Origin: an uncultured Bordetella sp.
Lineage (GTDB): Bacteria > Pseudomonadota > Gammaproteobacteria > Burkholderiales > Burkholderiaceae_B
Length of the DNA stretch: 5,798 bases
Assembly: GCA_937881145.1 (NCBI GenBank)
Contig: CALGFL010000262.1
Coordinates: 1 to 5,798, forward strand
Direction of reading: 5' to 3'
Part shown: positions 1 to 4,876 of the stretch, piece by piece
Position numbering within the stretch: the stretch's first letter is position 1
Layout: every line of letters begins with the position of its first letter
Notes under the pieces: model-generated
What the model saw: the letters and a program-made list of their open reading frames with translations, nothing else
Told to the model about the DNA's origin: nothing
Database searches by the model: none
Program-made: the position numbers and the translations under genes

Positions 1-195
1 CTGCGCTCGATGCTGCGTACCGCGATCAAGCGCGTGCGCCAAGCCATCGAAGCTGGCGACAAGGCTGTCGCTGCCGACACGCTGCGAACAGACACCGGCG
101 TCCTCGACCGCGTGGCCGACAAGCACATCATTCACAAGAACAAGGCCGCTCGCCACAAGAGCCGCCTGGCTGCCGCCGTCAAGGCGCTGGCCTAA
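1..195 (+). CDS. rpsT: 30S ribosomal protein S20, 3' part (5' end outside window)
   Basis: S20 binds 16S rRNA early in assembly of the small ribosomal subunit. The window opens inside the gene: 64 codons are visible, in frame from base 1, ending at TAA (193-195). Bacterial S20 is usually about 87 residues, so roughly the first 23 are missing. The internal ATG at base 10 is not the start, because the codons before it (Leu-Arg-Ser) continue the conserved S20 segment equivalent to RRSMMRT in E. coli. Diagnostic features are the basic helix ([19 protein letters not shown]) and the C-terminal [13 protein letters not shown] block followed by a short Ala/Lys-rich tail, all typical of S20. It is followed by an intrinsic terminator at about 280, so it probably ends its transcript. 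rpsT is often a single-gene unit. Identity is near certain; only the left boundary is unknown. Confidence 0.96.
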   Translation: MRSMLRTAIKRVRQAIEAGDKAVAADTLRTDTGVLDRVADKHIIHKNKAARHKSRLAAAVKALA

Positions 196-202
196 GCACT
201 GC

Positions 203-259
203 CCTGCCGCGCCCCGCGCGCACCGTATCTTCGCGCGAGGCTTCCCTCTTCGCGGCAGG
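203..259 (+). other. Long-range inverted repeat in the rpsT 3' untranslated region
   Basis: CCTGCCGCG (203-211) is perfectly complementary to CGCGGCAGG (251-259), giving a 9-bp stem that encloses 39 bases. Inside it, CGCGCG occurs at 215-220 and again at 232-237 and can form a nested 6-bp hairpin. The structure begins 7 bases after the rpsT stop and has no following T run, so it is not itself an intrinsic terminator. It could stabilise the mRNA 3' end or assist the real terminator at 280. Function is inferred; the complementarity is directly visible. Confidence 0.45.
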
Positions 260-279
260 CAGACAGAATCGGCAAATGC

Positions 280-312
280 AAAAGGATGCCTCGCGGCATC
301 CTTTTTGTTTTG
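280..312 (+). terminator. Intrinsic terminator after rpsT, probably bidirectional
   Basis: An 11-bp perfect stem (AAAAGGATGCC at 280-290 pairing with GGCATCCTTTT at 295-305) closes on a 4-base TCGC loop. It runs into a T-rich tract (302-311, interrupted by one G), the classic Rho-independent layout for rpsT. Read from the other strand, the same stem is followed by TTTTGCATTTG, so it can also stop transcripts from the convergent DUF3579 gene, whose stop codon lies about 50 bases away. Confidence 0.9.
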
Positions 313-363
313 CGCATCGGATTCAAGGCGGGGGTTTAAAACCCCGGATCTGCAGAGGCCCTC

Positions 364-660
364 TCAGGCCTTGCTTTCGCACTCGCGCTCTTCGGTCCTG
401 AGCTTGTTGTCCCGGGCGAAATCCACCACGAACTTGTAGGCCAGCGGCTCGAGTTCGCGCAGGCGCTGATCGACCACGATGCCTTTGACGCCTTCCAGAT
501 CGACCGGCAGTACATAGGGCGAGTAGGTCAGATGGGTGCCGGCCACGCCGGGCGGGCGAAACTGCGCCATGACGCCGGCAAGGCGTTCAGCCCAATCGCT
601 GGGGCGAAAGCGGCTGCCACTTTCGGTCACGCCGTAGATGAGAAATTGTCGGACGGTCAT
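364..660 (-). CDS. DUF3579 family protein (function unknown)
   Basis: This is a small soluble protein of 98 residues with no signal peptide or membrane segment. It matches my memory of the DUF3579 family, found mainly in Beta- and Gammaproteobacteria: an N-terminal strand (FLIYGVTESG, 6-15), the RFRPSDWAERLAGVM segment (18-31), a YSPYVLPV strand (46-53), GVKGIVVDQRLRELEPLAY (58-75), and a C-terminal helix FARDNKL (81-87). Length fits the family, whose members are about 90-110 residues. The ATG at 658-660 is chosen because conserved sequence begins right after it; no convincing Shine-Dalgarno sequence precedes it. The gene diverges from argF across 130 bases and converges on rpsT, sharing the terminator at 280. 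I recall DUF3579 genes beside argF in other Betaproteobacteria, but no biochemical role is known to me and none is assigned here. Confidence 0.88.
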   Translation of the reverse strand: MTVRQFLIYGVTESGSRFRPSDWAERLAGVMAQFRPPGVAGTHLTYSPYVLPVDLEGVKGIVVDQRLRELEPLAYKFVVDFARDNKLRTEERECESKA

Positions 661-740
661 GTTTCTGATTTACCGCGGGCTGGTCTTGCACGCCCCCCCG
701 GTCCGGTCGGCCCGGGGGCCGCAAATCGGCCCGCGCGCCC

Positions 741-769
741 GAATTGTATATGATGGCTCTTTTTGCCAA
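741..769. promoter_or_regulatory. AT-rich spot between DUF3579 and argF, candidate divergent promoter region
   Basis: The 130-base divergent gap is GC-rich except for this patch. On the plus strand TATGAT (749-754) resembles a -10 box about 36 bases before the argF ATG, but no good -35 lies at the right distance. On the minus strand TACAAT (743-748) is a 5/6 -10 match with TTGGCA (764-769) as a 5/6 -35 match, although the 15-base spacer is short. Promoters must lie somewhere in this gap; the exact boxes are tentative. Confidence 0.35.
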
Positions 770-790
770 CCCGGCTTTGCGATTTCGACT

Positions 791-1741
791 ATGACCGCGA
801 CTCCCTCCCCCCAGGGCAAGCCCGCCCCGCTGCGGCATTTCCTGCAAATCAAGGATTTTTCGGCCGACGAACTGCACTACGTCCTGGATCGCGCCCGCAT
901 CATCAAGGACAAGTTCAAGCGCTACGAGCCCCACATGCCGCTCGTGGACCGCACGCTGGCCATGGTGTTCGAAAAAGCCAGCACCCGCACCCGCGTCTCG
1001 TTCGAGGCCGGTATGTATCAAATGGGCGGCTCGGTCATCAACCTGACCTCCACCGACTCCCAGCTGGGCCGTGCCGAGCCCATCGAAGACACCGCGCGCA
1101 TCATCTCGCGCATGGTCGACATCGTGATGATCCGTACCTTCGAGCAGGCCCGCATCGAGAGCTTCGCGGCCCACTCGCGCGTGCCCGTCATCAACGGCCT
1201 GACCAACGAGTTCCACCCCTGCCAGATCCTGGCCGACCTCCTCACCTTCATCGAGCATCGCGGCCCCATCGCCGGCAAGACGGTGGCCTGGGTGGGCGAC
1301 GCCAACAACATGGCCTACACCTGGCTGCATGCCGCCGAGCTGCTGGGCTTCACCCTGCACGTGTCGGCTCCGTCGGGCTATGAACTCGATCCGGCGCGCA
1401 TCGGCTCACCCTCGCCCGCCGTGCTCAAGCAATTCAAGAATCCGAAGGACGCCTGCCGCGGCGCCCACCTGGTCACCACCGACGTGTGGACCAGCATGGG
1501 CTACGAGGCCGAGAACGAAGCCCGCCGCAAGGCGTTCGCCGACTGGCGCGTGGACGCCGACATGATGGCAGTGGCCGACCCTCAGGCTGTTTTCCAGCAC
1601 TGCCTGCCCGCCCACCGCGGCGAGGAAGTCACCGCCGAAGTCCTGGAAGGCCCGCAGAGCGTGGTCTGGGACGAAGCCGAGAACCGCCTGCACGTGCAGA
1701 AGGCGCTGATGGAGTTCCTTCTGCTCGGCAAGCCGAGCTGA
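791..1741 (+). CDS. argF: Ornithine carbamoyltransferase
   Basis: This cytoplasmic enzyme joins carbamoyl phosphate and L-ornithine to give L-citrulline and phosphate, the sixth step of arginine biosynthesis. It is 316 residues, a normal length. Signatures run in family order: the carbamoyl-phosphate loop STRTR (64-68), HPCQ (142-145), the GDANNM ornithine-side segment (169-174), the D231/SMG (235-237) loop that closes on ornithine and separates OTCase from aspartate carbamoyltransferase, and HCLPAHRGEEV (270-280) with the catalytic Cys271. All key residues are present. The reading frame is open further upstream, but the earlier ATG codons (638, 659) overlap DUF3579, and family similarity starts shortly after the ATG at 791, so that start is preferred. 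No clear Shine-Dalgarno sequence is seen before it. argF rather than argI is the conventional name for the anabolic enzyme here. A catabolic ArcB role is unlikely without arcA/arcC nearby. The following gene is convergent, 38 bases away, and argG is not adjacent. Confidence 0.97.
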   Translation: MTATPSPQGKPAPLRHFLQIKDFSADELHYVLDRARIIKDKFKRYEPHMPLVDRTLAMVFEKASTRTRVSFEAGMYQMGGSVINLTSTDSQLGRAEPIEDTARIISRMVDIVMIRTFEQARIESFAAHSRVPVINGLTNEFHPCQILADLLTFIEHRGPIAGKTVAWVGDANNMAYTWLHAAELLGFTLHVSAPSGYELDPARIGSPSPAVLKQFKNPKDACRGAHLVTTDVWTSMGYEAENEARRKAFADWRVDADMMAVADPQAVFQHCLPAHRGEEVTAEVLEGPQSVVWDEAENRLHVQKALMEFLLLGKPS

Positions 1742-1750
1742 CGCGCGAGC

Positions 1751-1768
1751 CGCCGGGCATTGCCGGCG
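1751..1768. terminator. GC hairpin in the argF convergent gap, possible weak terminator
   Basis: CGCCGG (1751-1756) and CCGGCG (1763-1768) form a perfect 6-bp stem with a 6-base loop, inside the 38-base gap between argF and the convergent operon. No T run follows on either strand, so this is not a standard intrinsic terminator. The convergent transcripts may end here through Rho or by pausing at this structure. Given the base composition, a short stem like this could also be chance. Confidence 0.3.
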
Positions 1769-1779
1769 ACTGGCCTGGC

Positions 1780-2352
1780 TCAACCCAGGACCCGCGCGAA
1801 CATCGTGCGCCTGGTGTTGCGAAACGACGGGCGGACGCGGCTGCTCCAATCCGTGCCGCGCACGGCCAGCCAGGGCGGGCTGCCGAAGGTCTCGCGGGTG
1901 CGCAGGTCGTAGCAGGCGTAATAGCGCGGCGTCCCTTGCCTGCACAGATAGCGGTCGGCCCGCGCCGTGCCGGGCACGGCGGCCAGACCCGGCATGTGTT
2001 CCCGGGTATACCAGTCGTTGAAATCCTGCTCGCTTTCGGGCGTGACGTCGGTTTCGACGACGTAGTGCCAGGGTGCATCGATGCCATCCGGCTCGCTACG
2101 CAAATGCAGCATGCCCTCGAGCGACACGACCTGACTGTCCGGTGGACAGACCGTCGCCACGCGGCTGCGAGCGGTCTGCAGCACCGCCTGGACATCGCCC
2201 TGAGCCCGGCAATACACGTAAGATTCTTCGATCTCGACCGCGGCGCACACGTCCACCGACAGGGCCAGGCCCTCGGACAGCGCGGCGCGAATGCGGCCGG
2301 CCGCCAGGACGCCCAGCCTCGTCGGCACCTTGATCAACAAAACCTGTTCCAT
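1780..2352 (-). CDS. EthD-like / dimeric alpha+beta barrel domain protein, last gene of operon
   Basis: A soluble 190-residue protein, not confidently named. The C-terminal half (about 95-190) has the pattern of small ferredoxin-like dimeric alpha+beta barrel proteins (EthD and relatives): a strand WHYVVETDV (95-103), a helix ending FNDWYTREHMPGL (111-123), then VPG (126-128), RADRY (131-135) and a strand PRYYACYDL (142-150). The WY..EH.P element is the most recognisable part. The N-terminal half (1-85) also looks strand-helix-strand but I cannot assign it; it may be a degenerate second copy. The ATG at 2350-2352 is well supported by GGAGG (2359-2363) six bases upstream. It follows the CMD-family gene by 19 bases on the same strand, so it is almost certainly cotranscribed. 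Such domains occur as small enzymes or accessory proteins in catabolic operons; the exact role here is unknown. argF converges from the left. Confidence 0.72.
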   Translation of the reverse strand: MEQVLLIKVPTRLGVLAAGRIRAALSEGLALSVDVCAAVEIEESYVYCRAQGDVQAVLQTARSRVATVCPPDSQVVSLEGMLHLRSEPDGIDAPWHYVVETDVTPESEQDFNDWYTREHMPGLAAVPGTARADRYLCRQGTPRYYACYDLRTRETFGSPPWLAVRGTDWSSRVRPSFRNTRRTMFARVLG

Positions 2353-2371
2353 CGCGATCCTCCGCGCTGCC

Positions 2372-2902
2372 TCAATGTCCGATGCGCAGCGCCACCAGAA
2401 AGCGCGACACCATGTTGTACGCCGCCACGGTCGCGGTCAGATCAATCAAACCCTGCTCGTCGAAATGCGCGCGCAAGGGTTCGAACACCGCGTCCGGCAC
2501 GTCGATGTCGCGCGTCATGGCGTCTGTCAGGGCCAACACGTCGCGCTCCTCGGCGCTCACGCCCCGCACCGCGTCCGGCGCCGCATAGGTACGCAAGCTC
2601 TCGATGACTTCATCGGGCAGGCCCGCGGCGCGCGCGTGCGGCACGTGGGCCTCGAATTCGTAAGGCGCGCGGTTCAGCACCGCCACGCGCAAAATGACGA
2701 GCTCGCGCAAGCGCGGCGCCAGCGAAGTCTTCTGGCGTATCGCCGTCAGCATGGCCTCCCAGCCCTCGACCACCGGCGGACTGTTCAGCAGCACCTGGTA
2801 CAGCGGCGTGATGCGGCCGCGTGCGGCCAGAATGCGCGCCTCGATGTCCGCCACTTGCGGGCGCGTGCCCGGCTCCACGGGAGCAATGCGAAATGCGCTC
2901 AT
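2372..2902 (-). CDS. Carboxymuconolactone decarboxylase (CMD/AhpD-like) family protein without cysteines
   Basis: A 176-residue all-helical protein of the CMD family. The core is visible as RELVILRVAVLNRAPYEFEAH (66-86), then HARAAGLPDEVIESLR (89-104), and a C-terminal helical part containing DEQGLIDLTATVAAYNMVSRFL (148-169). It fits the branch in which YE(W/F)..H replaces the AhpD redox motif: H86 and E82/E84 are present, but the protein contains no cysteine at all. It therefore cannot act as a CxxC alkylhydroperoxidase. Known relatives include gamma-carboxymuconolactone decarboxylase, which acts on an aromatic ring-cleavage lactone, and many uncharacterised proteins; the substrate here is not known. 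The start ATG (2900-2902) sits 4 bases after the stop of the binding-protein gene with no strong Shine-Dalgarno sequence, which suggests translational coupling. It lies in the middle of a LysR-divergent four-gene operon together with a LigI-like lactonase, consistent with a ring-cleavage or lactone pathway. Confidence 0.85.
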   Translation of the reverse strand: MSAFRIAPVEPGTRPQVADIEARILAARGRITPLYQVLLNSPPVVEGWEAMLTAIRQKTSLAPRLRELVILRVAVLNRAPYEFEAHVPHARAAGLPDEVIESLRTYAAPDAVRGVSAEERDVLALTDAMTRDIDVPDAVFEPLRAHFDEQGLIDLTATVAAYNMVSRFLVALRIGH

Positions 2903-2906
2903 GCGA

Positions 2907-3866
2907 TCAATCCATGTGTATGTTCTTGCGTTTGATCAAATCCGACCACTTCTGGCGATCGGACGCGATGATCGCGGCAAGTTCCTGCGGGCTGGTGGGC
3001 GCCGCCTGGCAACCCAGCTGCGCGAGCCGTTCGCGCACGTCGGGCGACTGCAACGCGGCGCGCACATCGGCATTGAGCTTGTCGACCAGCGCGGGCGGCA
3101 TGGCTGCCGGGGCCAGCAGGCCGTACCAGTTGTTGGTCTGCACTCCCGTTATGCCCTGCTCGGCCAGCGTGGCCACATGCGGCAGCTGCGGCAGGCGCGC
3201 GGGCGCGGCCAGGCCCAGCGCCTTGAGCTGTCCGGACTTGATCAGGCTGATCAGGCCGGGCACGTCGCCGAAAAAGCCGGCCACCTGATTGCCCAGCAGA
3301 TCGTTGATGACCGGCGCGGCGCCTTTGTAAGGCACGTGCATCACGTTGGCCTTGGTGGCATCGGCGAACATTTCCAGCGTCAGATGCGGAATGCTGCCCA
3401 CGCCCGAGGAGCCGATGGGCACCGGGCCGCCGGCTGCGCGCGAGCGCTTGACGAAGTCCGCGGCGTCGACCGCGGGGTTGGTCTTGTTCACGACGAAGAC
3501 CGTGGCGTTGTCGACGATCTTGGAGATGGGCTTGAAGCCCTTGACCGGATCGTACGGCAAGGACTTGTACAAGGCCGGGCTGATGGCCACCGCGCCCACG
3601 CTGGTCAGAAACAGCACCGAACCGTCGCCCGGCGCCGTGGACACATAGGCCGCGCCGATATTGCCGTTGGCCCCGGCCTTGTTCTCGACGATGACCGGAC
3701 GGTTCCACTGCTTGCTCAGTTGCGCGGCCAATACGCGACCGACCGTATCCACCGGACCGCCCGCCGGAAAGGCCACGACGAGCTGCACCGGCCCCTGGGC
3801 CGCCCGCGCCGAGCCCAAGGCCGCCAGGGCCAAGACGCCTGCGTACAGCATACGTTTGAAGAACAT
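2907..3866 (-). CDS. Bug/TTT-family extracytoplasmic solute-binding protein
   Basis: A 319-residue periplasmic binding protein of the Bug (TctC-like) family, which binds small carboxylates and related compounds. It carries a Sec signal peptide: basic MFFKRM, hydrophobic core about 7-19, and an A-R-A cleavage motif at 20-22 with the mature protein starting near A23. Family landmarks are the ligand loop VAFPAGGPVD (31-40), VIVENKAGANGNIGA (58-72), GSSGVGSIPHL (152-162), VPYKGAAPVINDLLGNQV (178-195), LKALGLAAPARLPQLP (215-229), and a C-terminal helical tail. The reading frame extends upstream into the preceding gene, but AAGGAG (3873-3878) placed six bases before ATG 3864-3866, together with the signal peptide, fixes the start. 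That Shine-Dalgarno sequence overlaps the upstream TAA. No TctA/TctB membrane subunits are encoded in the window, so it is either an orphan receptor that shares a transporter elsewhere or it works with the regulator in sensing. Bug paralogues are very numerous in Bordetella-type genomes. The ligand cannot be read from the sequence. Confidence 0.93.
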   Translation of the reverse strand: MFFKRMLYAGVLALAALGSARAAQGPVQLVVAFPAGGPVDTVGRVLAAQLSKQWNRPVIVENKAGANGNIGAAYVSTAPGDGSVLFLTSVGAVAISPALYKSLPYDPVKGFKPISKIVDNATVFVVNKTNPAVDAADFVKRSRAAGGPVPIGSSGVGSIPHLTLEMFADATKANVMHVPYKGAAPVINDLLGNQVAGFFGDVPGLISLIKSGQLKALGLAAPARLPQLPHVATLAEQGITGVQTNNWYGLLAPAAMPPALVDKLNADVRAALQSPDVRERLAQLGCQAAPTSPQELAAIIASDRQKWSDLIKRKNIHMD

Positions 3867-3872
3867 TCCCAT

Positions 3873-3878
3873 CTCCTT
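3873..3878 (-). promoter_or_regulatory. Shine-Dalgarno site that decides the Bug-gene start
   Basis: AAGGAG on the minus strand lies six bases before the ATG at 3864-3866 and shares bases with the TAA stop of the upstream hydrolase (3877-3879). The nearer in-frame ATG at 3870-3872 directly abuts this site, so it cannot use it. This selects the downstream start and gives a canonical signal peptide. Confidence 0.8.
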
Positions 3879-4752
3879 AAAACCCATACAAGCGCGCCGG
3901 ATTCTCCACCAATACCTGCCGCCGCAGCGCTTCGTCCGGGCAGGCTTCGAAAAATGCGTCGACCACTTCGCCATCGTCGGGCATGTCGCCGGCGACATTC
4001 GGATGCGGCCAATCGGTGCCCCACAAGGTGCGTTCGGGCAAGGCCTCGGCCAGCGCGCGGACAAAGGGGATGCTTTCCCGAAAGGGCCGCCCGCCGTCGC
4101 CGATGCGGTCCATGCCCGATACCTTGATCCAGGCGCCCGGCACGCGCGCCAGATCGAGCAGAGCGCGAAAGGCCGGTGCATCCAGCCCGTCGCGCGCACG
4201 CACGCGCCCCATGTGGTCCACCACGAAGGGCACCGGCAATCGGGCCAGCCTGGGCAGCAGCTCGCCTAGCATCGCGCCCTCGACGTGCAGGCACACGTGC
4301 CAGCCCAGCGGAGCGATCAAGGACGCGACACGTTCGAACACGTCGGGCGAAGGCGGCGGGCCCAGGTGCGGCACGAAGTTGAAACGCGCGCCGCGCACGC
4401 CGCCGTCGTGCAGCCTGCGGACCAATGCCGCATCGGCTTGCGGCGGCAGCAGAGCCACGCCGCGATAGCGCCCCTGGCTGCGCGCCACGGCATCGAGCAA
4501 GGCCGCGTGATCGTGGCCATGGCAGTTGGCCTGCACGATGACCGCGTGCGTTGCGCCCACATGGCCGTGCAAAGCCGCCAGCTTCTCGAAAGGCGCGTCG
4601 GGCGGTGTGTACGAGCGGTCTTGCGCATAGGGGAATCGATCGGCCGGACCGAACACATGGCAGTGCGCATCGCACGCGCCTGGCGGCAGGCGGCGGCGCG
4701 GCGCCGAAGGTTCGGCCAGCGGCGGGCGGCAATCGGACAAAGCAGTCTCCAC
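3877..4752 (-). CDS. LigI-like amidohydrolase (2-pyrone-4,6-dicarboxylate lactonase family)
   Basis: A 291-residue cytoplasmic TIM-barrel hydrolase of the amidohydrolase superfamily, COG3618-type lactonase group. It closely follows the LigI pattern: DAHCHVFGP (28-36) with H30 and H32, VIVQANCHG (71-79), GVRGARFNF (118-126), GWHVCLHVE (150-158), VVDHMGR (177-183) with H180, DR (215-216), WGTDWPHPN (244-252) with catalytic D247, and PDDGEVVD (258-265). LigI hydrolyses 2-pyrone-4,6-dicarboxylate in protocatechuate 4,5-cleavage and needs no metal. The catalytic His/Asp set is intact, but two pocket positions that I recall as Arg130 and Tyr156 in LigI are His129 and His156 here, so another lactone is possible. 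The start is uncertain. GTG at 4750-4752 is preceded by an in-frame TAA two codons upstream and lacks a Shine-Dalgarno sequence; TTG at 4738-4740 has GGAGA five bases upstream and would give 287 residues. It is the first gene of the operon, 10 bases before the Bug gene and divergent from the LysR gene. Superfamily is certain, substrate open. Confidence 0.9.
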   Translation of the reverse strand: METALSDCRPPLAEPSAPRRRLPPGACDAHCHVFGPADRFPYAQDRSYTPPDAPFEKLAALHGHVGATHAVIVQANCHGHDHAALLDAVARSQGRYRGVALLPPQADAALVRRLHDGGVRGARFNFVPHLGPPPSPDVFERVASLIAPLGWHVCLHVEGAMLGELLPRLARLPVPFVVDHMGRVRARDGLDAPAFRALLDLARVPGAWIKVSGMDRIGDGGRPFRESIPFVRALAEALPERTLWGTDWPHPNVAGDMPDDGEVVDAFFEACPDEALRRQVLVENPARLYGF

Positions 4753-4760
4753 GCGTTATT

Positions 4761-4787
4761 GCGTGCCGGCTCCATGAGGCGGCACGC
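4761..4787 (-). promoter_or_regulatory. Leader hairpin just upstream of the LigI-like gene
   Basis: Read in operon direction, GCGTGCCG and CGGCACGC form a perfect 8-bp GC-rich stem over an 11-base loop, ending 8 bases before the GTG start. The loop (CCTCATGGAGC) holds the only upstream GGAG, and its CTC/GAG can pair within the loop. It has no following T run, so it is not a standard intrinsic terminator. It could shape translation of the first gene or mRNA stability. The structure is visible; the role is inference. Confidence 0.4.
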
Positions 4788-4810
4788 CATGGTGGCCCAT
4801 CGCCCGGGTT

Positions 4811-4860
4811 CAAACAATGCTATATCTAGAATTTCAGATATAGATAAATTAAATATCCTG
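4811..4860. promoter_or_regulatory. AT-rich divergent promoter/operator region with perfect dyad
   Basis: This is the only strongly AT-rich stretch of the module and lies between the divergent LysR gene and hydrolase operon. CTATATCT (4820-4827) and AGATATAG (4836-4843) are perfect inverted repeats separated by 8 bases. LysR regulators usually bind T-N11-A dyads; here the symmetric T...A pair around the core is spaced 12 (4825/4838), one more than the consensus. TAAATT and other TA-rich hexamers nearby could be -10 boxes for either direction, but none has a clear -35. The likely role is operator for the divergent LysR protein, with overlapping promoters allowing autoregulation. Confidence 0.6.
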
Positions 4861-4876
4861 CATAGAACTCGCAGCC

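Noticed and set aside
331..345. Near-palindrome GGGGTTTAAAACCCC between rpsT and DUF3579
   Set aside because: It could form a 6-bp stem with a 3-base loop, but no T run follows on either strand, and the strong terminator at 280 already serves both genes. No function can be supported.
738..756. Possible ArgR operator before argF
   Set aside because: The AT-rich bases loosely resemble half an ARG box, but the second half-site is poor and the match is no better than chance in such a patch.
638..790. N-terminal extension of ArgF to 367 residues
   Set aside because: The extension would overlap the DUF3579 start and include the promoter region. OTCase similarity begins after the ATG at 791.
587..1360. 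257-residue minus-strand frame opposite argF
   Set aside because: It is a frame shadow produced by GC-rich codons. Its Gly/His/Val/Asp-rich composition matches no family and it lies wholly across argF and part of DUF3579.
2694..4127. 477-residue plus-strand frame across the operon
   Set aside because: It is antisense to well-supported CMD, Bug and hydrolase genes, with low-complexity Arg/Gly/His composition and no recognisable domain.
2907..4199. 430-residue version of the Bug protein starting far upstream
   Set aside because: It overlaps the hydrolase in another frame. The extra 111 residues are Arg/Pro/Trp-rich shadow sequence, whereas the ATG at 3864-3866 has a good Shine-Dalgarno sequence and a signal peptide.
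3877..4752. Naming the hydrolase ligI
   Set aside because: The family match is strong, but pocket differences and the absence of other lig genes in the window leave the substrate unproven.
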